Below, piece by piece: positions 36,313-45,987 of a DNA stretch of 52,538 bases; positions within the stretch are counted from its first letter, which is position 1; each line of letters opens with the position of its first letter. The notes below the pieces were generated by a model. The model worked only from the letters and a program-made list of their open reading frames with translations, did not search any database and was not told the origin of the DNA. Origin of the DNA: Corallococcus exercitus (GTDB taxonomy: Bacteria > Myxococcota > Myxococcia > Myxococcales > Myxococcaceae). The DNA lies in assembly GCF_003611585.1 (NCBI RefSeq), contig NZ_RAVW01000010.1:1-52538 (forward strand). Direction: 5' to 3'. The position numbers and the translations under genes were made by a program.

Positions 36313-37040
36313 GGGGCGTTGAGCAGAAGCGTTTGCTGGAGACTTTGGAGCGCTTCTTCCAGATCCGCCTCGCTCGTGGGCGCAGCGGCGATTTTCATGG
36401 TCTTCTCCAGGGCTTCACTGATGATTTTGGCTTCAACGAGGCTCTTTGCGGCGGCGACCTGGAACCTGTTGGAGAACCCGGTCGAAATCGCAGCCAGCGC
36501 CCCCACGACGCCTACCATGACGGCGAACCTGCTTCGGGAAACCGCGCGAGCCCCACGCGTCGGACTCCTGGCCGTTTGGGCGCCTCCTGTTGCCTGGGAT
36601 GCAGGGTCCGGTGCGGATGGGGCAGCGGCCGGCTCTGGCAATTGTCCGAAGTACCCCGCGAGCAATGTAATCAGTGAGCTGAGGCCAAAGGCGATCCACT
36701 CGGCGTATTGGCTCCGCTGGGCATCTGACCGGTTCCGCGCGATATATGTACTGACGTGCAGGTTGGCCTGATCACGCAGCTTTCGGATCTCTTCCCGGCG
36801 ATCCGGAGTCAATGATGAGTGTGGTGTGAAGCTGGCCACATCGTCGAGCCATAGGTTGGGCACGAACATCCGGGTGGCCTCAAGGGAACCCCCGCTTGCG
36901 CTGAGGGAGGATGCAATCTGAGTCCCCAACACGACGAGCAGAACGACCCCGGCGCCCAGCAGGATGATGCTTCCGAACCTGGCGCGTCGCGGGGGCGCGG
37001 CACCGGTTGGCGCCGCAGTCACAGGAGCATTTTGAGACAT
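36309..37040 (-). CDS. Three-TM membrane protein coupled to the HEXXH lipoprotein
   Basis: A 243-aa membrane protein of unknown family. An N-terminal Pro/Ala-rich stretch leads to TM1 (SIILLGAGVVLLVVLGTQIASS). A polar domain with a helical stretch (TPDRREEIRKLRDQANLHVS) follows, then TM2 (YAEWIAFGLSSLITLLAGYFG), a Pro/Ala-rich linker, TM3 (FAVMVGVVGALAAISTGF) and a helical tail (AKIISEALEKTMKIAAAP). It shares the ATGA overlap with the lipoprotein gene. CGGAGG precedes the ATG at 37040. It could anchor or regulate the peptidase-like partner; this is inference. Confidence 0.7.
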   Translation of the reverse strand: MSQNAPVTAAPTGAAPPRRARFGSIILLGAGVVLLVVLGTQIASSLSASGGSLEATRMFVPNLWLDDVASFTPHSSLTPDRREEIRKLRDQANLHVSTYIARNRSDAQRSQYAEWIAFGLSSLITLLAGYFGQLPEPAAAPSAPDPASQATGGAQTARSPTRGARAVSRSRFAVMVGVVGALAAISTGFSNRFQVAAAKSLVEAKIISEALEKTMKIAAAPTSEADLEEALQSLQQTLLLNAP

Positions 37041-37291
37041 GGAAGTACACCTCCGGAATGAGAGCGAGGCAGCATTCTGCCGCTTCATTGAGTTCACTAG
37101 AGATCAGCCGATGCCGCAATCACAGGCAGGGCCCCGGCTTGTCTGGGTCGCGTTCTCAGGCGAGCAGCTTGGAGAGCCCTGAAACTCCCTCTCTTACGTC
37201 CCGTCCCTCCCCGCAGGGCCGCCGTGCGTCCACTGTCCCCGGGCTCGAGGCCACCCGGGTTGAAGCCCGCTTCCCCCTGCGCTACACCGCT

Positions 37292-37394
37292 CCGCAGTCG
37301 CTAGGGGTGCCTCCGGGAGGAGGCTGAGACGGAGGCGTGGCCGCTTCCGATCCCTTTGAACCTGAACCGGTTAGTACCGGCGGAGGGAAGCGGT
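37292..37394 (+). promoter_or_regulatory. TPP riboswitch (THI element) upstream of thiC
   Basis: This 5' leader contains the conserved THI-box blocks in order: TAGGGGTGC near 37303, GGCTGAGAC at 37322-37330, and CCCTTTGAACCTGAACCGG with the arm closed by TAGTACCGG and GCGGAGGGAAG (about 37352-37390). It binds thiamine pyrophosphate and should reduce thiC expression when TPP is abundant, probably by hiding the GAGGAG ribosome-binding site about 50 bases downstream, as in other Gram-negatives. No U-run terminator is seen between riboswitch and start. The rest of 37041-37291 shows no other clear feature. Confidence 0.93.
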
Positions 37395-37448
37395 GTGGGT
37401 GCTCCAGGCCCGTCCCGACTCCCGTCCGTTTTCACGAGGAGCCGTCCG

Positions 37449-39324
<1,876 letters not shown>

Positions 39325-39456
39325 AGCCGGCCAGCGGACGGGGGCTTCCTGGCGCGGCCCCTGTCCACTGGATGACAGGCACCGACACGGCATGCCATGT
39401 TGCGCCCCATCCGGGCGCATCCCGTCGCGCCCCATTCAGATTGGGAGGGCGTTTTC

Positions 39457-39864
39457 ATGGACCCAGGGCAGCGCGAGGATCAGCAGTTCGGCACGTTCAT
39501 CACCGGTTCGCCCACGGCGACCCAGGATGAGAAGACGATGGGGATGCTGGCCCATCTGGGCACCATCGCCGGCCTCGTGGTGGGCGCGGGCTTCCTGGGC
39601 TGGGCGGTGCCGCTGTTCCTGATGCTGACCAAGGGCAAGGAGTCGTCCTTCGTCCGCGCGCACGCGGTGGAGTCGCTCAACTTCCAGATCACCGTCGCCA
39701 TCGCGATGACCGTCTCCGCGCTGCTGGTGTGCGCGCTGGGCCTCGGCTTCATCACGGGAGCCATCACCTTCCTGGCGTCGGTGGTGTTCAGCGTCATGGC
39801 GGGCCTGAAGGCCAACGACGGCGAGCTCTACCGCTACCCGGTGAACATCCGGATGGTGAAGTAG
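39457..39864 (+). CDS. DUF4870-family membrane protein
   Basis: A 135-aa inner-membrane protein. The signature [20 protein letters not shown], then [10 protein letters not shown] and [20 protein letters not shown], is that of DUF4870/Tic20-like small membrane proteins. It has about three hydrophobic segments (residues about 38-63, 79-105 and 108-122) and a short N-terminal cytoplasmic region. The function is unknown. The ATG at 39457 follows GGGAGGG. It is convergent with moaA, only three bases away. Confidence 0.85.
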   Translation: MDPGQREDQQFGTFITGSPTATQDEKTMGMLAHLGTIAGLVVGAGFLGWAVPLFLMLTKGKESSFVRAHAVESLNFQITVAIAMTVSALLVCALGLGFITGAITFLASVVFSVMAGLKANDGELYRYPVNIRMVK

Positions 39865-39867
39865 CCG

Positions 39868-40872
39868 TCAGCCGCCAATGCCCATCATGGGCAGGAGCGT
39901 GGCGCCGTTTCCGGCCTCCGTGAAGCGGTGCCCCTCCGGCTTCTCTCCCAGCGCGCGGCGCACGGCCACGGCCAGCTCCGCGTCCGTCGCGCCGCCCCGG
40001 ATGAGCTGATGCAGCGGCGCCTGTGCCCGGCCGCCCAGGCAGCTGCGCAGGTCGCCGTTGGACGCCACCCGCACCCGGTTGCAGCCGCCGCAGAAGTTCT
40101 GCGTCAGCGGGGAGATGAACCCCACACGCCCACCCTCCGTGCGCCAGTAGCGCGCCGGGCCGGACGTGGGTGACGCGGCGCTCTCCTGGGGCTCCTCGGT
40201 GAGGACGCGGCCCGAGGCCGCCAGGCGCTCCAGCAGCTCCGCCGTGGGCACCGGCGTGCCCTGGCCAAAGGGCATCAATTCGATGAAGCGCGGGGTGATG
40301 CCGCGCGCGTGCGCGTACGTCACCAGCTCCGGCACCTCCGCGTCGTTGACGCCGCGCATGACCACGACGTTGAGCTTCAGCGACTGGAAGCCCGCGCCCG
40401 CCGCCGCGTCGATGCCGCGGAGCACCGCCGCGAAGTCGCCTTGCTTGGAGATGCGCCGGAACACGTCCGCGGACAGCGTGTCCAGGCTCAGGTTGAGCTG
40501 GGTGACGCCCGCGTCGCGCAGCGGCACGGCCAGGGACTCCAGGCGGCTGGCGTTGGTGGTGATGGCCAGGTGCTCCACGCCGGCTACCGCGGCGATGCGC
40601 CGGGCAATCTCCAGGATGTCCGGCCGGGCGAGCGGCTCGCCGCCCGTCAGGCGCACGCGGCGGATGCCCATGCGCGCGAAGACGGAGACGATGCGCTCGA
40701 ACTCGCCCGCGTCCAGCAGGTCCTTCTTCCCGCCCCATGACGCGGGCGAGCAGTAGGTGCAGCGGAAGTTGCAGCGGTCCGTGACGCTCAGCCGCAGGTA
40801 CGTCATGCGCCGCCCCTGTGCGTCACACAGCGGCGGGGCGAGCGGATTCGAAGCGGGCAGGGGAGCGGTCAT
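39868..40872 (-). CDS. moaA: GTP 3',8-cyclase MoaA
   Basis: A 334-aa radical SAM enzyme catalysing the first step of molybdopterin synthesis. The N-terminal cluster is VTDRCNFRCTYC (Cys34, 38, 41), followed by the SAM-binding RLTGGEPL. The C-terminal cluster is QNFCGGCNRVRV with a third Cys in LRSCLGG. The terminal Gly-Gly of MGIGG is the conserved tail that inserts into the active site. The length matches the family. The ATG at 40872 has GGAAGG upstream; upstream in-frame ATGs would add a tail not seen in the family. Its product would feed the Mo cofactor for IorB. Confidence 0.96.
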   Translation of the reverse strand: MTAPLPASNPLAPPLCDAQGRRMTYLRLSVTDRCNFRCTYCSPASWGGKKDLLDAGEFERIVSVFARMGIRRVRLTGGEPLARPDILEIARRIAAVAGVEHLAITTNASRLESLAVPLRDAGVTQLNLSLDTLSADVFRRISKQGDFAAVLRGIDAAAGAGFQSLKLNVVVMRGVNDAEVPELVTYAHARGITPRFIELMPFGQGTPVPTAELLERLAASGRVLTEEPQESAASPTSGPARYWRTEGGRVGFISPLTQNFCGGCNRVRVASNGDLRSCLGGRAQAPLHQLIRGGATDAELAVAVRRALGEKPEGHRFTEAGNGATLLPMMGIGG

Positions 40873-40939
40873 CGCGGGGCCTTCCGCCATCATGGATAGC
40901 AACCCGGCCGGGGAAAGACACCGCTTCCCGAGGGCCGGC

Positions 40940-42172
40940 TCAGCCCTCGGTGCCGGACGCGGAGCGGATGATGGCGGGCGGCGCGCCAATGGGCGTGGCG
41001 GTGCTGCCCACCGGCGGAGAGTCCGGCTCGTCGTCCAGGTCGGTGAGCCGCGCCAGCTCGGCCTCGGACTCGGCGGCGTCCGCGGCGGCCTGCATCGGGT
41101 TGAGCTTCTTCTCCGCCATCTCCTTCTTGATGCGGATGAGGCCCTCCTCGCCGATGTCCAGGAACGCCTTCACCACGTCCGGGTCGAACTGCGTGTTGGC
41201 GCAGCGCTTGATCTCCTGGATGGCGTTGGCGAACGTCGTGCCCTTGCGGTACGGCCGGTCGCTCGTCATCGCGTCCAGCGTGTCCGCCACCGCGAAGATG
41301 CGCGCGCCGATGTGGATCTCGTTGCGCTGGAGGTTGCGGGGGTAGCCCGCGCCGTCGTAGCGCTCCTGGTGCGACAGGACGATGTCCGCCGGGGTGGAGA
41401 GGAAGGGGATGTTCTGGATCATCTGGAAGCCGATCTCCGGATGACGCCGCATCTCCAGCCACTCGTCGGGGGTGAGCTTGCCGGGCTTGAGCAGCACCGC
41501 GTCCGGCACGCCAATCTTCCCGATGTCGTGCAGCAGCGCCCCGCGGCCAATCTCCTCCATCTCCTTGCCGCGGATGCCCATGCGGCTGGCGATGGCGCTC
41601 GTGTAGCTGACCACGCGCTGGGAGTGGTCGCTCGTCTCGTGCTCGCGCGCGTCCAGGGCCGCCACCAGCGCCAGCAGCGTGTTCTGGTACGTGTTGGCGA
41701 TGTTGTGCAGCGCGCTGCGAAGCTCCGCGGTGCGGTCGCGCACCTTGCCCTCGAGCTTCTTCTGGTAGCGCTTGCGCGCCATCTCGATGCGCCGCTTGGC
41801 GAGCGCACGCTCGATGGCCCGGATCAGGTCGGTGAGCTTGGGTGGCTTGAGCAGATAGTCCACCGCGCCCCGGCGCAGACAGTCCACGGCCGACTCGGTG
41901 TCGCCGTAGCCGGTGAGCATGATGACGGACGTGTCCGGCAGCCGCTCGCGCAGGTTCTCCAGGAGCCACAGCCCGTCGCGCCCCGGCATCTTCATGTCGC
42001 TGATGACGAGCGGCGTCTCTTCTTCACCCGCGACGTCGAGCGCCATCTCGGCGCCGTTGGCCACGACGCAGTTGTAGCCCTCCTCACGGAGGAGCACGGA
42101 GATGACGTCGCGGACGGAGTCGTCGTCGTCGACGATCAGGATTCTGGGCGGTGCGGGGGGGATGGCTTCCAC
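40940..42172 (-). CDS. HD-GYP-type response regulator
   Basis: A roughly 410-aa two-domain protein. The receiver (RILIVDDDDSVRDVISVLL; phospho-acceptor Asp in LVISDMKMPGRDG; Lys in YLLKPP) is joined by a long helix (RRIEMARKRYQKKLEGKVRD) to an HD-GYP domain. The latter has HD in ALLHDIGKIGVPD and the GYP motif in HQERYDGAGYP, as in active c-di-GMP phosphodiesterases. Phosphorylation probably tunes c-di-GMP hydrolysis. A GTG at 42172 sits just before the receiver; longer starts (42250, 42313) add an unrelated basic segment, so the start is uncertain. No partner kinase is adjacent. Confidence 0.88.
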   Translation of the reverse strand: MEAIPPAPPRILIVDDDDSVRDVISVLLREEGYNCVVANGAEMALDVAGEEETPLVISDMKMPGRDGLWLLENLRERLPDTSVIMLTGYGDTESAVDCLRRGAVDYLLKPPKLTDLIRAIERALAKRRIEMARKRYQKKLEGKVRDRTAELRSALHNIANTYQNTLLALVAALDAREHETSDHSQRVVSYTSAIASRMGIRGKEMEEIGRGALLHDIGKIGVPDAVLLKPGKLTPDEWLEMRRHPEIGFQMIQNIPFLSTPADIVLSHQERYDGAGYPRNLQRNEIHIGARIFAVADTLDAMTSDRPYRKGTTFANAIQEIKRCANTQFDPDVVKAFLDIGEEGLIRIKKEMAEKKLNPMQAAADAAESEAELARLTDLDDEPDSPPVGSTATPIGAPPAIIRSASGTEG

Positions 42173-42344
42173 GGCGGAAGATTCTAGAGGTTTCCAGGGA
42201 TTAAAGGCGAACGAGTGCGAGAAATCATCACCCCCTCGCCTCCCTGCCATCCAGGGTGGGGTGCGAGCCCTGGCGCCGGGGTGAACGTCAGCGGTCCTCG
42301 GCGCATTCCCCATCCCGGCGAGTAGGGCGGGCAGGCGCCCTGCG

Positions 42345-43460
42345 TCATCCGCGCGCCACCGTCCCCCGGTCGTAGCGGAAGGGGGTGAGGTCCACCGAGG
42401 GCTTCTCCCCCAGCACGGCCTGCGCGACGAGCTTCGCGGTGATGGGGGTGAGGAGGATGCCGTTGCGGAAGTGGCCCGTGGCGAGGAACAGGCCGGGGGT
42501 GGGCCCCTGCCCGATGTACGGCAGCGCGTCCTGGGTCCAGGGACGGAAGCCGGCCCACGTCTCCGTGACGGGCGCGCTGCCCAGGTCCGGGCACAGCTCC
42601 AGCGCCATGTCGAGGATCCGCGCCAGGCCCGCCGCGGTCACCTGCTTGTCGAAGCCCACGTGCTCCATGGTGCTCCCGGCGATGATCCGCCCATCCGCGC
42701 GCGGCACCAGGTAGCCCTTCGCGGACGTCACCACGCGCTCCAGCAGCGGCAGCCGCGTCTGCAATTGCACCATCTGCCCGCGCGCCGGGCGCACCGCCTG
42801 GGCCGACACGCCCGCACCCTGGACCAGGGACGACCACGAGCCCGCCGCCAGCACCACGGCGTCCGCGCGCAGCACCTCCCCGTCCAGGTCCACGCCCACC
42901 GCGCGGCCGTGCTCGTGCACCACGCCGCGCACGTAGCCGCTCCTGAACACCGCCCCCACGCGCGCGGCGGCCATGGTGAGCGCGCGCACGAGGAGCCGGT
43001 TGTCCACTTGATGATCATCCGGGAAGTGCGCGGCGCCCACGGCGGTGGGGGACAGGCGCGGCTCCAGCTCGCGCGCGGCCCTGCCATCGAGCAGCTCGGC
43101 GCGCAGCCCCATGCCGTGCTGCCAGCCCACGGTGGACTCCACGTGGTGGAGGTCCGCTTCGTCGAACGCGACGCGCAAGAGGCCGCACGGCCGGTACGCG
43201 ATGTCCACGCCGGAGAGTTCGCGCAGCTCCGAGGCGAAGCTTCCGTAGAGGGCGCGGCTTCGCAGGCAGAGCTCGAAGAAGGGGCCCGGTCCGTCGGCCT
43301 CCCACTGGGGCGCGAGGATGCCGCCCGCGGCGCTGGAGGCTTCGGCGCCGGGGATGGAGCGCTCCAGCACCGTCACGCGCGCACCGGCCTGACGGAGTCT
43401 CAGCGCGATGCCGCAGCCCATCACGCCACCGCCCACCACGAGGACGTCGGAGGTTGCCAT
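42345..43460 (-). CDS. thiO: Glycine oxidase ThiO-like FAD enzyme
   Basis: A 371-aa FAD-dependent amine oxidase of the DAO/ThiO family. The dinucleotide-binding motif VLVVGGGVMGCGIALRL opens the protein, followed by VTVLER and SSAAGGILAPQWE, a ThiO hallmark. The C-terminus has WAGFRPWTQDALPYIG and GLFLATGHFRNGILLTPIT, the usual FAD/substrate signature. ThiO oxidises glycine to iminoglycine for the thiazole half of thiamine; thiC lies about 3 kb away. A related amino-acid oxidase is the alternative. No good ribosome-binding site precedes the ATG at 43460. Confidence 0.85.
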   Translation of the reverse strand: MATSDVLVVGGGVMGCGIALRLRQAGARVTVLERSIPGAEASSAAGGILAPQWEADGPGPFFELCLRSRALYGSFASELRELSGVDIAYRPCGLLRVAFDEADLHHVESTVGWQHGMGLRAELLDGRAARELEPRLSPTAVGAAHFPDDHQVDNRLLVRALTMAAARVGAVFRSGYVRGVVHEHGRAVGVDLDGEVLRADAVVLAAGSWSSLVQGAGVSAQAVRPARGQMVQLQTRLPLLERVVTSAKGYLVPRADGRIIAGSTMEHVGFDKQVTAAGLARILDMALELCPDLGSAPVTETWAGFRPWTQDALPYIGQGPTPGLFLATGHFRNGILLTPITAKLVAQAVLGEKPSVDLTPFRYDRGTVARG

Positions 43461-43525
43461 GCGCCGCTTGTGCTCAAGCAAGCACGGCTTTGCAAGCGTC
43501 AAGACGGACGATGACCCGGGGTGAC

Positions 43526-43554
43526 TTGACGTTGAGGCCTCCAGTCGTTAACCC
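43526..43554 (+). promoter_or_regulatory. Candidate sigma-70 promoter of the his operon
   Basis: TTGACG at 43526-43531 is followed, after exactly 17 bases, by TAACCC at 43549-43554, a partial -10. Transcription would begin near 43561, at the very start of the His-rich leader frame, so the leader peptide may be leaderless. The -10 match is weak; position is the main support. Confidence 0.45.
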
Positions 43555-43561
43555 TAGGGCC

Positions 43562-43654
43562 GTGCGTTCCACGTCCCTGCATCACCACCATGCGCATCAT
43601 CGGCCGGCCCATGACGGGACCGTTCGCCGCGCGCATGCCTGGGTGACGCACTAG
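43562..43654 (+). CDS. hisL: His operon leader peptide, His-rich
   Basis: A 30-codon frame from GTG 43562 to TAG 43652-43654. After MRSTSL it contains HHHHAHHRPAH, seven His codons within 11, and nine His in all. Such His-codon runs are used by enteric hisL to sense charged tRNA-His by ribosome stalling. It sits directly upstream of a strong attenuator hairpin and hisG. A perfect 8-bp pairing is possible between GTGCGTTC (43562-43569, including the start codon) and GAACGCAC (43654-43661). No ribosome-binding site is seen; an in-frame ATG at 43511 is an alternative start. Confidence 0.75.
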   Translation: MRSTSLHHHHAHHRPAHDGTVRRAHAWVTH

Positions 43655-43691
43655 AACGCACCCACTTCCGGCAGATGCCGCAGTGACCGAA

Positions 43692-43721
43692 GGCCCGTCC
43701 CCCCCAGGACGGGCCTTTTTT
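43692..43721 (+). terminator. Attenuator (intrinsic terminator) of the his operon
   Basis: A 9-bp perfect stem GGCCCGTCC/GGACGGGCC (43692-43700 and 43707-43715) encloses the loop CCCCCA and is followed by six T. It ends 33 bases before hisG. A competing helix can form between GACGGG (43613-43618, just after the His codons) and CCCGTC (43694-43699) in the terminator's left arm. That gives the antiterminator expected if the ribosome stalls on His codons. Confidence 0.85.
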
Positions 43722-43754
43722 CGTTTCCGCCACCGCAGTCCCCCGAGCCCAACC

Positions 43755-44612
43755 ATGTTGAAGATTGCCCTGCCCAACAAAGGACGTCTGTCCGAGGAAG
43801 TGCGCGAGCTGTTCAACGACGCGGGCCTGGAGGTGCGTGCCCGGGGCGAGCGGGCCCTCACCGCGTCCCTGGGCGGCGAGTTCGAGGCCATCTTCGTCCG
43901 CGCCCAGGACATTCCGGAGTTCGTCGCGGACGGCGCCGCGCAGGCGGGCGTCACCGGCTGGGACCTGGTGAACGAGGCCGGGCGCGAGCTGGAGTCGCTG
44001 ATGGACCTGGAGTTCGGCCGCTGCCGGCTGGTGGTGGCCGCGCGCGACGAGAGCGGCATCACCCGCGTGGAGGACGTGAAGGACGGGATGCGGGTGGCCT
44101 CCTGCTTCCCCCGGCTGACGCAGGCCTTCTTCCAGGAGCGCGGGCAGAAGGTGACGGTGGTGCCGGTGAGCGGCGCGGCGGAGATCGCCCCGCACCTGGG
44201 CATCGCGGACATCGTGGTGGACCTCACGTCCACGGGCTCCACGCTGAAGATGAACGGCCTGCGGGAGGTGTCCACCGTGCTGGAGTCCAGCGCGCGGCTG
44301 GTCGCGTATCCACGCAACGGCGCGGAGGCCCGGCGAGCGCTGGAGGAGCTGACCCAGGCGCTGGGGTCGGTGCTGGCGGCGCGCGGGCGGCGCTACCTGA
44401 TGGCCAACGTCCCGAAGACGTCGCTGGAGCAGGTGCGCGAGGTGCTGCCCGGCCTCAACGGTCCCACGGTGGTGGACGTGATGAACGGGGGCCACTTCGT
44501 CGCGGTGCACGCGGTGGTCTCGTCGAAGACGCTCTACCGCACGGTCAACGCCCTGAAGGCGCTGGGCGGGCAGGGCATCCTCGTCACGCGCATCGAGAGG
44601 TTGATGGCATGA
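43755..44612 (+). CDS. hisG: ATP phosphoribosyltransferase, long form
   Basis: A 285-aa HisG, first enzyme of histidine synthesis (ATP + PRPP to phosphoribosyl-ATP). It opens LKIALPNKGRLSEEVRELF. The PRPP-binding segment is IADIVVDLTSTGSTLKMNGL. The C-terminal ~75 residues (GLNGPTVVDVMNGGHFVAVH, then TLYRTVNALKALGGQGILV) form the ACT-like domain of the long, HisZ-independent class, so feedback inhibition by histidine is expected. The ATG lies 33 bases after the attenuator and the stop overlaps a 26-codon frame (ATGA). No strong ribosome-binding site is visible. Confidence 0.96.
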   Translation: MLKIALPNKGRLSEEVRELFNDAGLEVRARGERALTASLGGEFEAIFVRAQDIPEFVADGAAQAGVTGWDLVNEAGRELESLMDLEFGRCRLVVAARDESGITRVEDVKDGMRVASCFPRLTQAFFQERGQKVTVVPVSGAAEIAPHLGIADIVVDLTSTGSTLKMNGLREVSTVLESSARLVAYPRNGAEARRALEELTQALGSVLAARGRRYLMANVPKTSLEQVREVLPGLNGPTVVDVMNGGHFVAVHAVVSSKTLYRTVNALKALGGQGILVTRIERLMA

Positions 44613-44689
44613 GCGCCTCCCTCTTCAAGTCCAATGTGCGGCGGTCGCGGGGCGTGTTCGTCCTCTGCATCGGGAGTGCGACGCCATGA
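44609..44689 (+). CDS. 26-codon frame coupled between hisG and hisD
   Basis: ATG 44609 overlaps the hisG stop (ATGA) and the frame's own TGA (44687-44689) overlaps the hisD ATG. It encodes MSASLFKSNVRRS... and ends IGSATP. Its first bases are similar to the start of hisD (ATGAGCGC then a closely related stretch), so it may be a partial duplication of the hisD start. It could couple hisD translation to hisG, or be incidental. There is no evidence of a functional peptide. Confidence 0.35.
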   Translation: MSASLFKSNVRRSRGVFVLCIGSATP

Positions 44690-45987
44690 GCGCTCCGGTC
44701 CTCAAGTACCAGGGTGCCTTGTCCGCACTGGAGCCCGAAGCGCGGCGGAAGCTGCTGGCGCGCACGGGAGAGTCGGACGCCCAGGTGGCGGCCCGCGTCC
44801 AGGCGCTCATCGCGCGAGTCCGTACGGAAGGTGACCGGGCCCTCTTCGACTTCGCTCGCGAGTTCGACCGTGTGGAGCTCCAGTCCCTGGAGGTTCCGCG
44901 CGCACGGTGGGACGCGGCGCTGGAGTCGATTCCGTCCGGCGTGCGCGAGGCGCTGGCCCGTGCGGCGCGCAACATCGCCCGGGCCCACGCGGTGCAGCGG
45001 CCCCAGGCCATCGAGGTGGAGACGGAGCCCGGCGTGGTCGTGGGCCGCCGGCCGGATCCGCTGAGCCGGGTCGGGGTGTACGCCCCCGGCGGCCGGGCGG
45101 TGTACCCCAGCAGCGTGCTCATGGGCGTGGTGCCCGCGAAGGTGGCGGGCGTGGGCGAGGTCATCGTCTGCTCTCCCCCAGGGCCAGACGGTCTGCCGAG
45201 CGCGGGAGTGCTCGCGGCGGCGGCGCTTGCGGGCGCGGACCGGGTCTTCGCATTGGGCGGCGCGGGCGCGGTGGCCGCGCTCGCCTATGGCACGCGGAGC
45301 GTTCCCCGGGTGGATCGCATCGTCGGACCGGGCAATGCCTACGTGGCGGCGGCGAAGCTCCAGGTGGTGGACGCCGTCGCCATCGACGCTCCCGCGGGAC
45401 CGAGCGAAATCCTCGTGGTCGCCGATGCGAGTGCCCAACCGGAGTCCGTGGCGCGCGAGTTGCTGGCCCAGGCGGAGCATGACCCCGAGGCCTGCTGCGT
45501 CGCGCTGGTGGTGGGCGCTCCGCTGGCGCAGGCGGTGCGGGACGCGGTGGAGCAGCAGGCCCGTGTCGCGCGGCGCGGCGACATCGTCCTTTCGGCGCTG
45601 GGCAGCCGGGGCGCGGTGTTGCGCATCGACTCACTGGAGGAGGCGTGGCCCTTCGTCGCGGAGTTCGCGCCGGAGCACCTCCTGCTCGCGACGACCCAGC
45701 CCTCGGAGGACCTGGTGCGCGTTCGCAACGCGGGCACGGTGTTCGTGGGGCAGCGCGCGTCGGTGGCCTTCGGCGACTACCTCACGGGCGCGAACCACGT
45801 GCTGCCCACGGCGGGCCTGGCCCGGGCGTACTCGGGGCTGAGCGTGCTGGACTTCTACCGGTGGACCACGTGGCAACGCGTGACGCCAGAAGCAGCAGCG
45901 GCGATGGCCGACGACGTGGGGACGCTGGCGGACAGCGAGGGCCTCTTCGCCCACGCGGCCGCGGCGCGGGCCTGGAGGGTGCCGTGA
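44686..45987 (+). CDS. hisD: Histidinol dehydrogenase
   Basis: A 433-aa zinc enzyme performing the last two oxidations, histidinol to histidine. Family motifs include RVGVYAPGGRAVYPSSVLMG, VDRIVGPGNAYVAAAK, IDAPAGPSEILVVAD and the catalytic/metal region LLAQAEHDPEACC, ending in NHVLPTAGLARAYSGLSV. The length matches the family. GGGAG precedes the ATG by about nine bases. Its stop overlaps the hisC start (GTGA). Confidence 0.97.
   Translation: MSAPVLKYQGALSALEPEARRKLLARTGESDAQVAARVQALIARVRTEGDRALFDFAREFDRVELQSLEVPRARWDAALESIPSGVREALARAARNIARAHAVQRPQAIEVETEPGVVVGRRPDPLSRVGVYAPGGRAVYPSSVLMGVVPAKVAGVGEVIVCSPPGPDGLPSAGVLAAAALAGADRVFALGGAGAVAALAYGTRSVPRVDRIVGPGNAYVAAAKLQVVDAVAIDAPAGPSEILVVADASAQPESVARELLAQAEHDPEACCVALVVGAPLAQAVRDAVEQQARVARRGDIVLSALGSRGAVLRIDSLEEAWPFVAEFAPEHLLLATTQPSEDLVRVRNAGTVFVGQRASVAFGDYLTGANHVLPTAGLARAYSGLSVLDFYRWTTWQRVTPEAAAAMADDVGTLADSEGLFAHAAAARAWRVP

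Noticed and set aside
43590-43643. ATG-started short frame MRIIGRPMTGPF in the his leader
   Set aside because: It has no His run and is in a different frame from the His-rich leader; the GTG frame better explains the attenuator.
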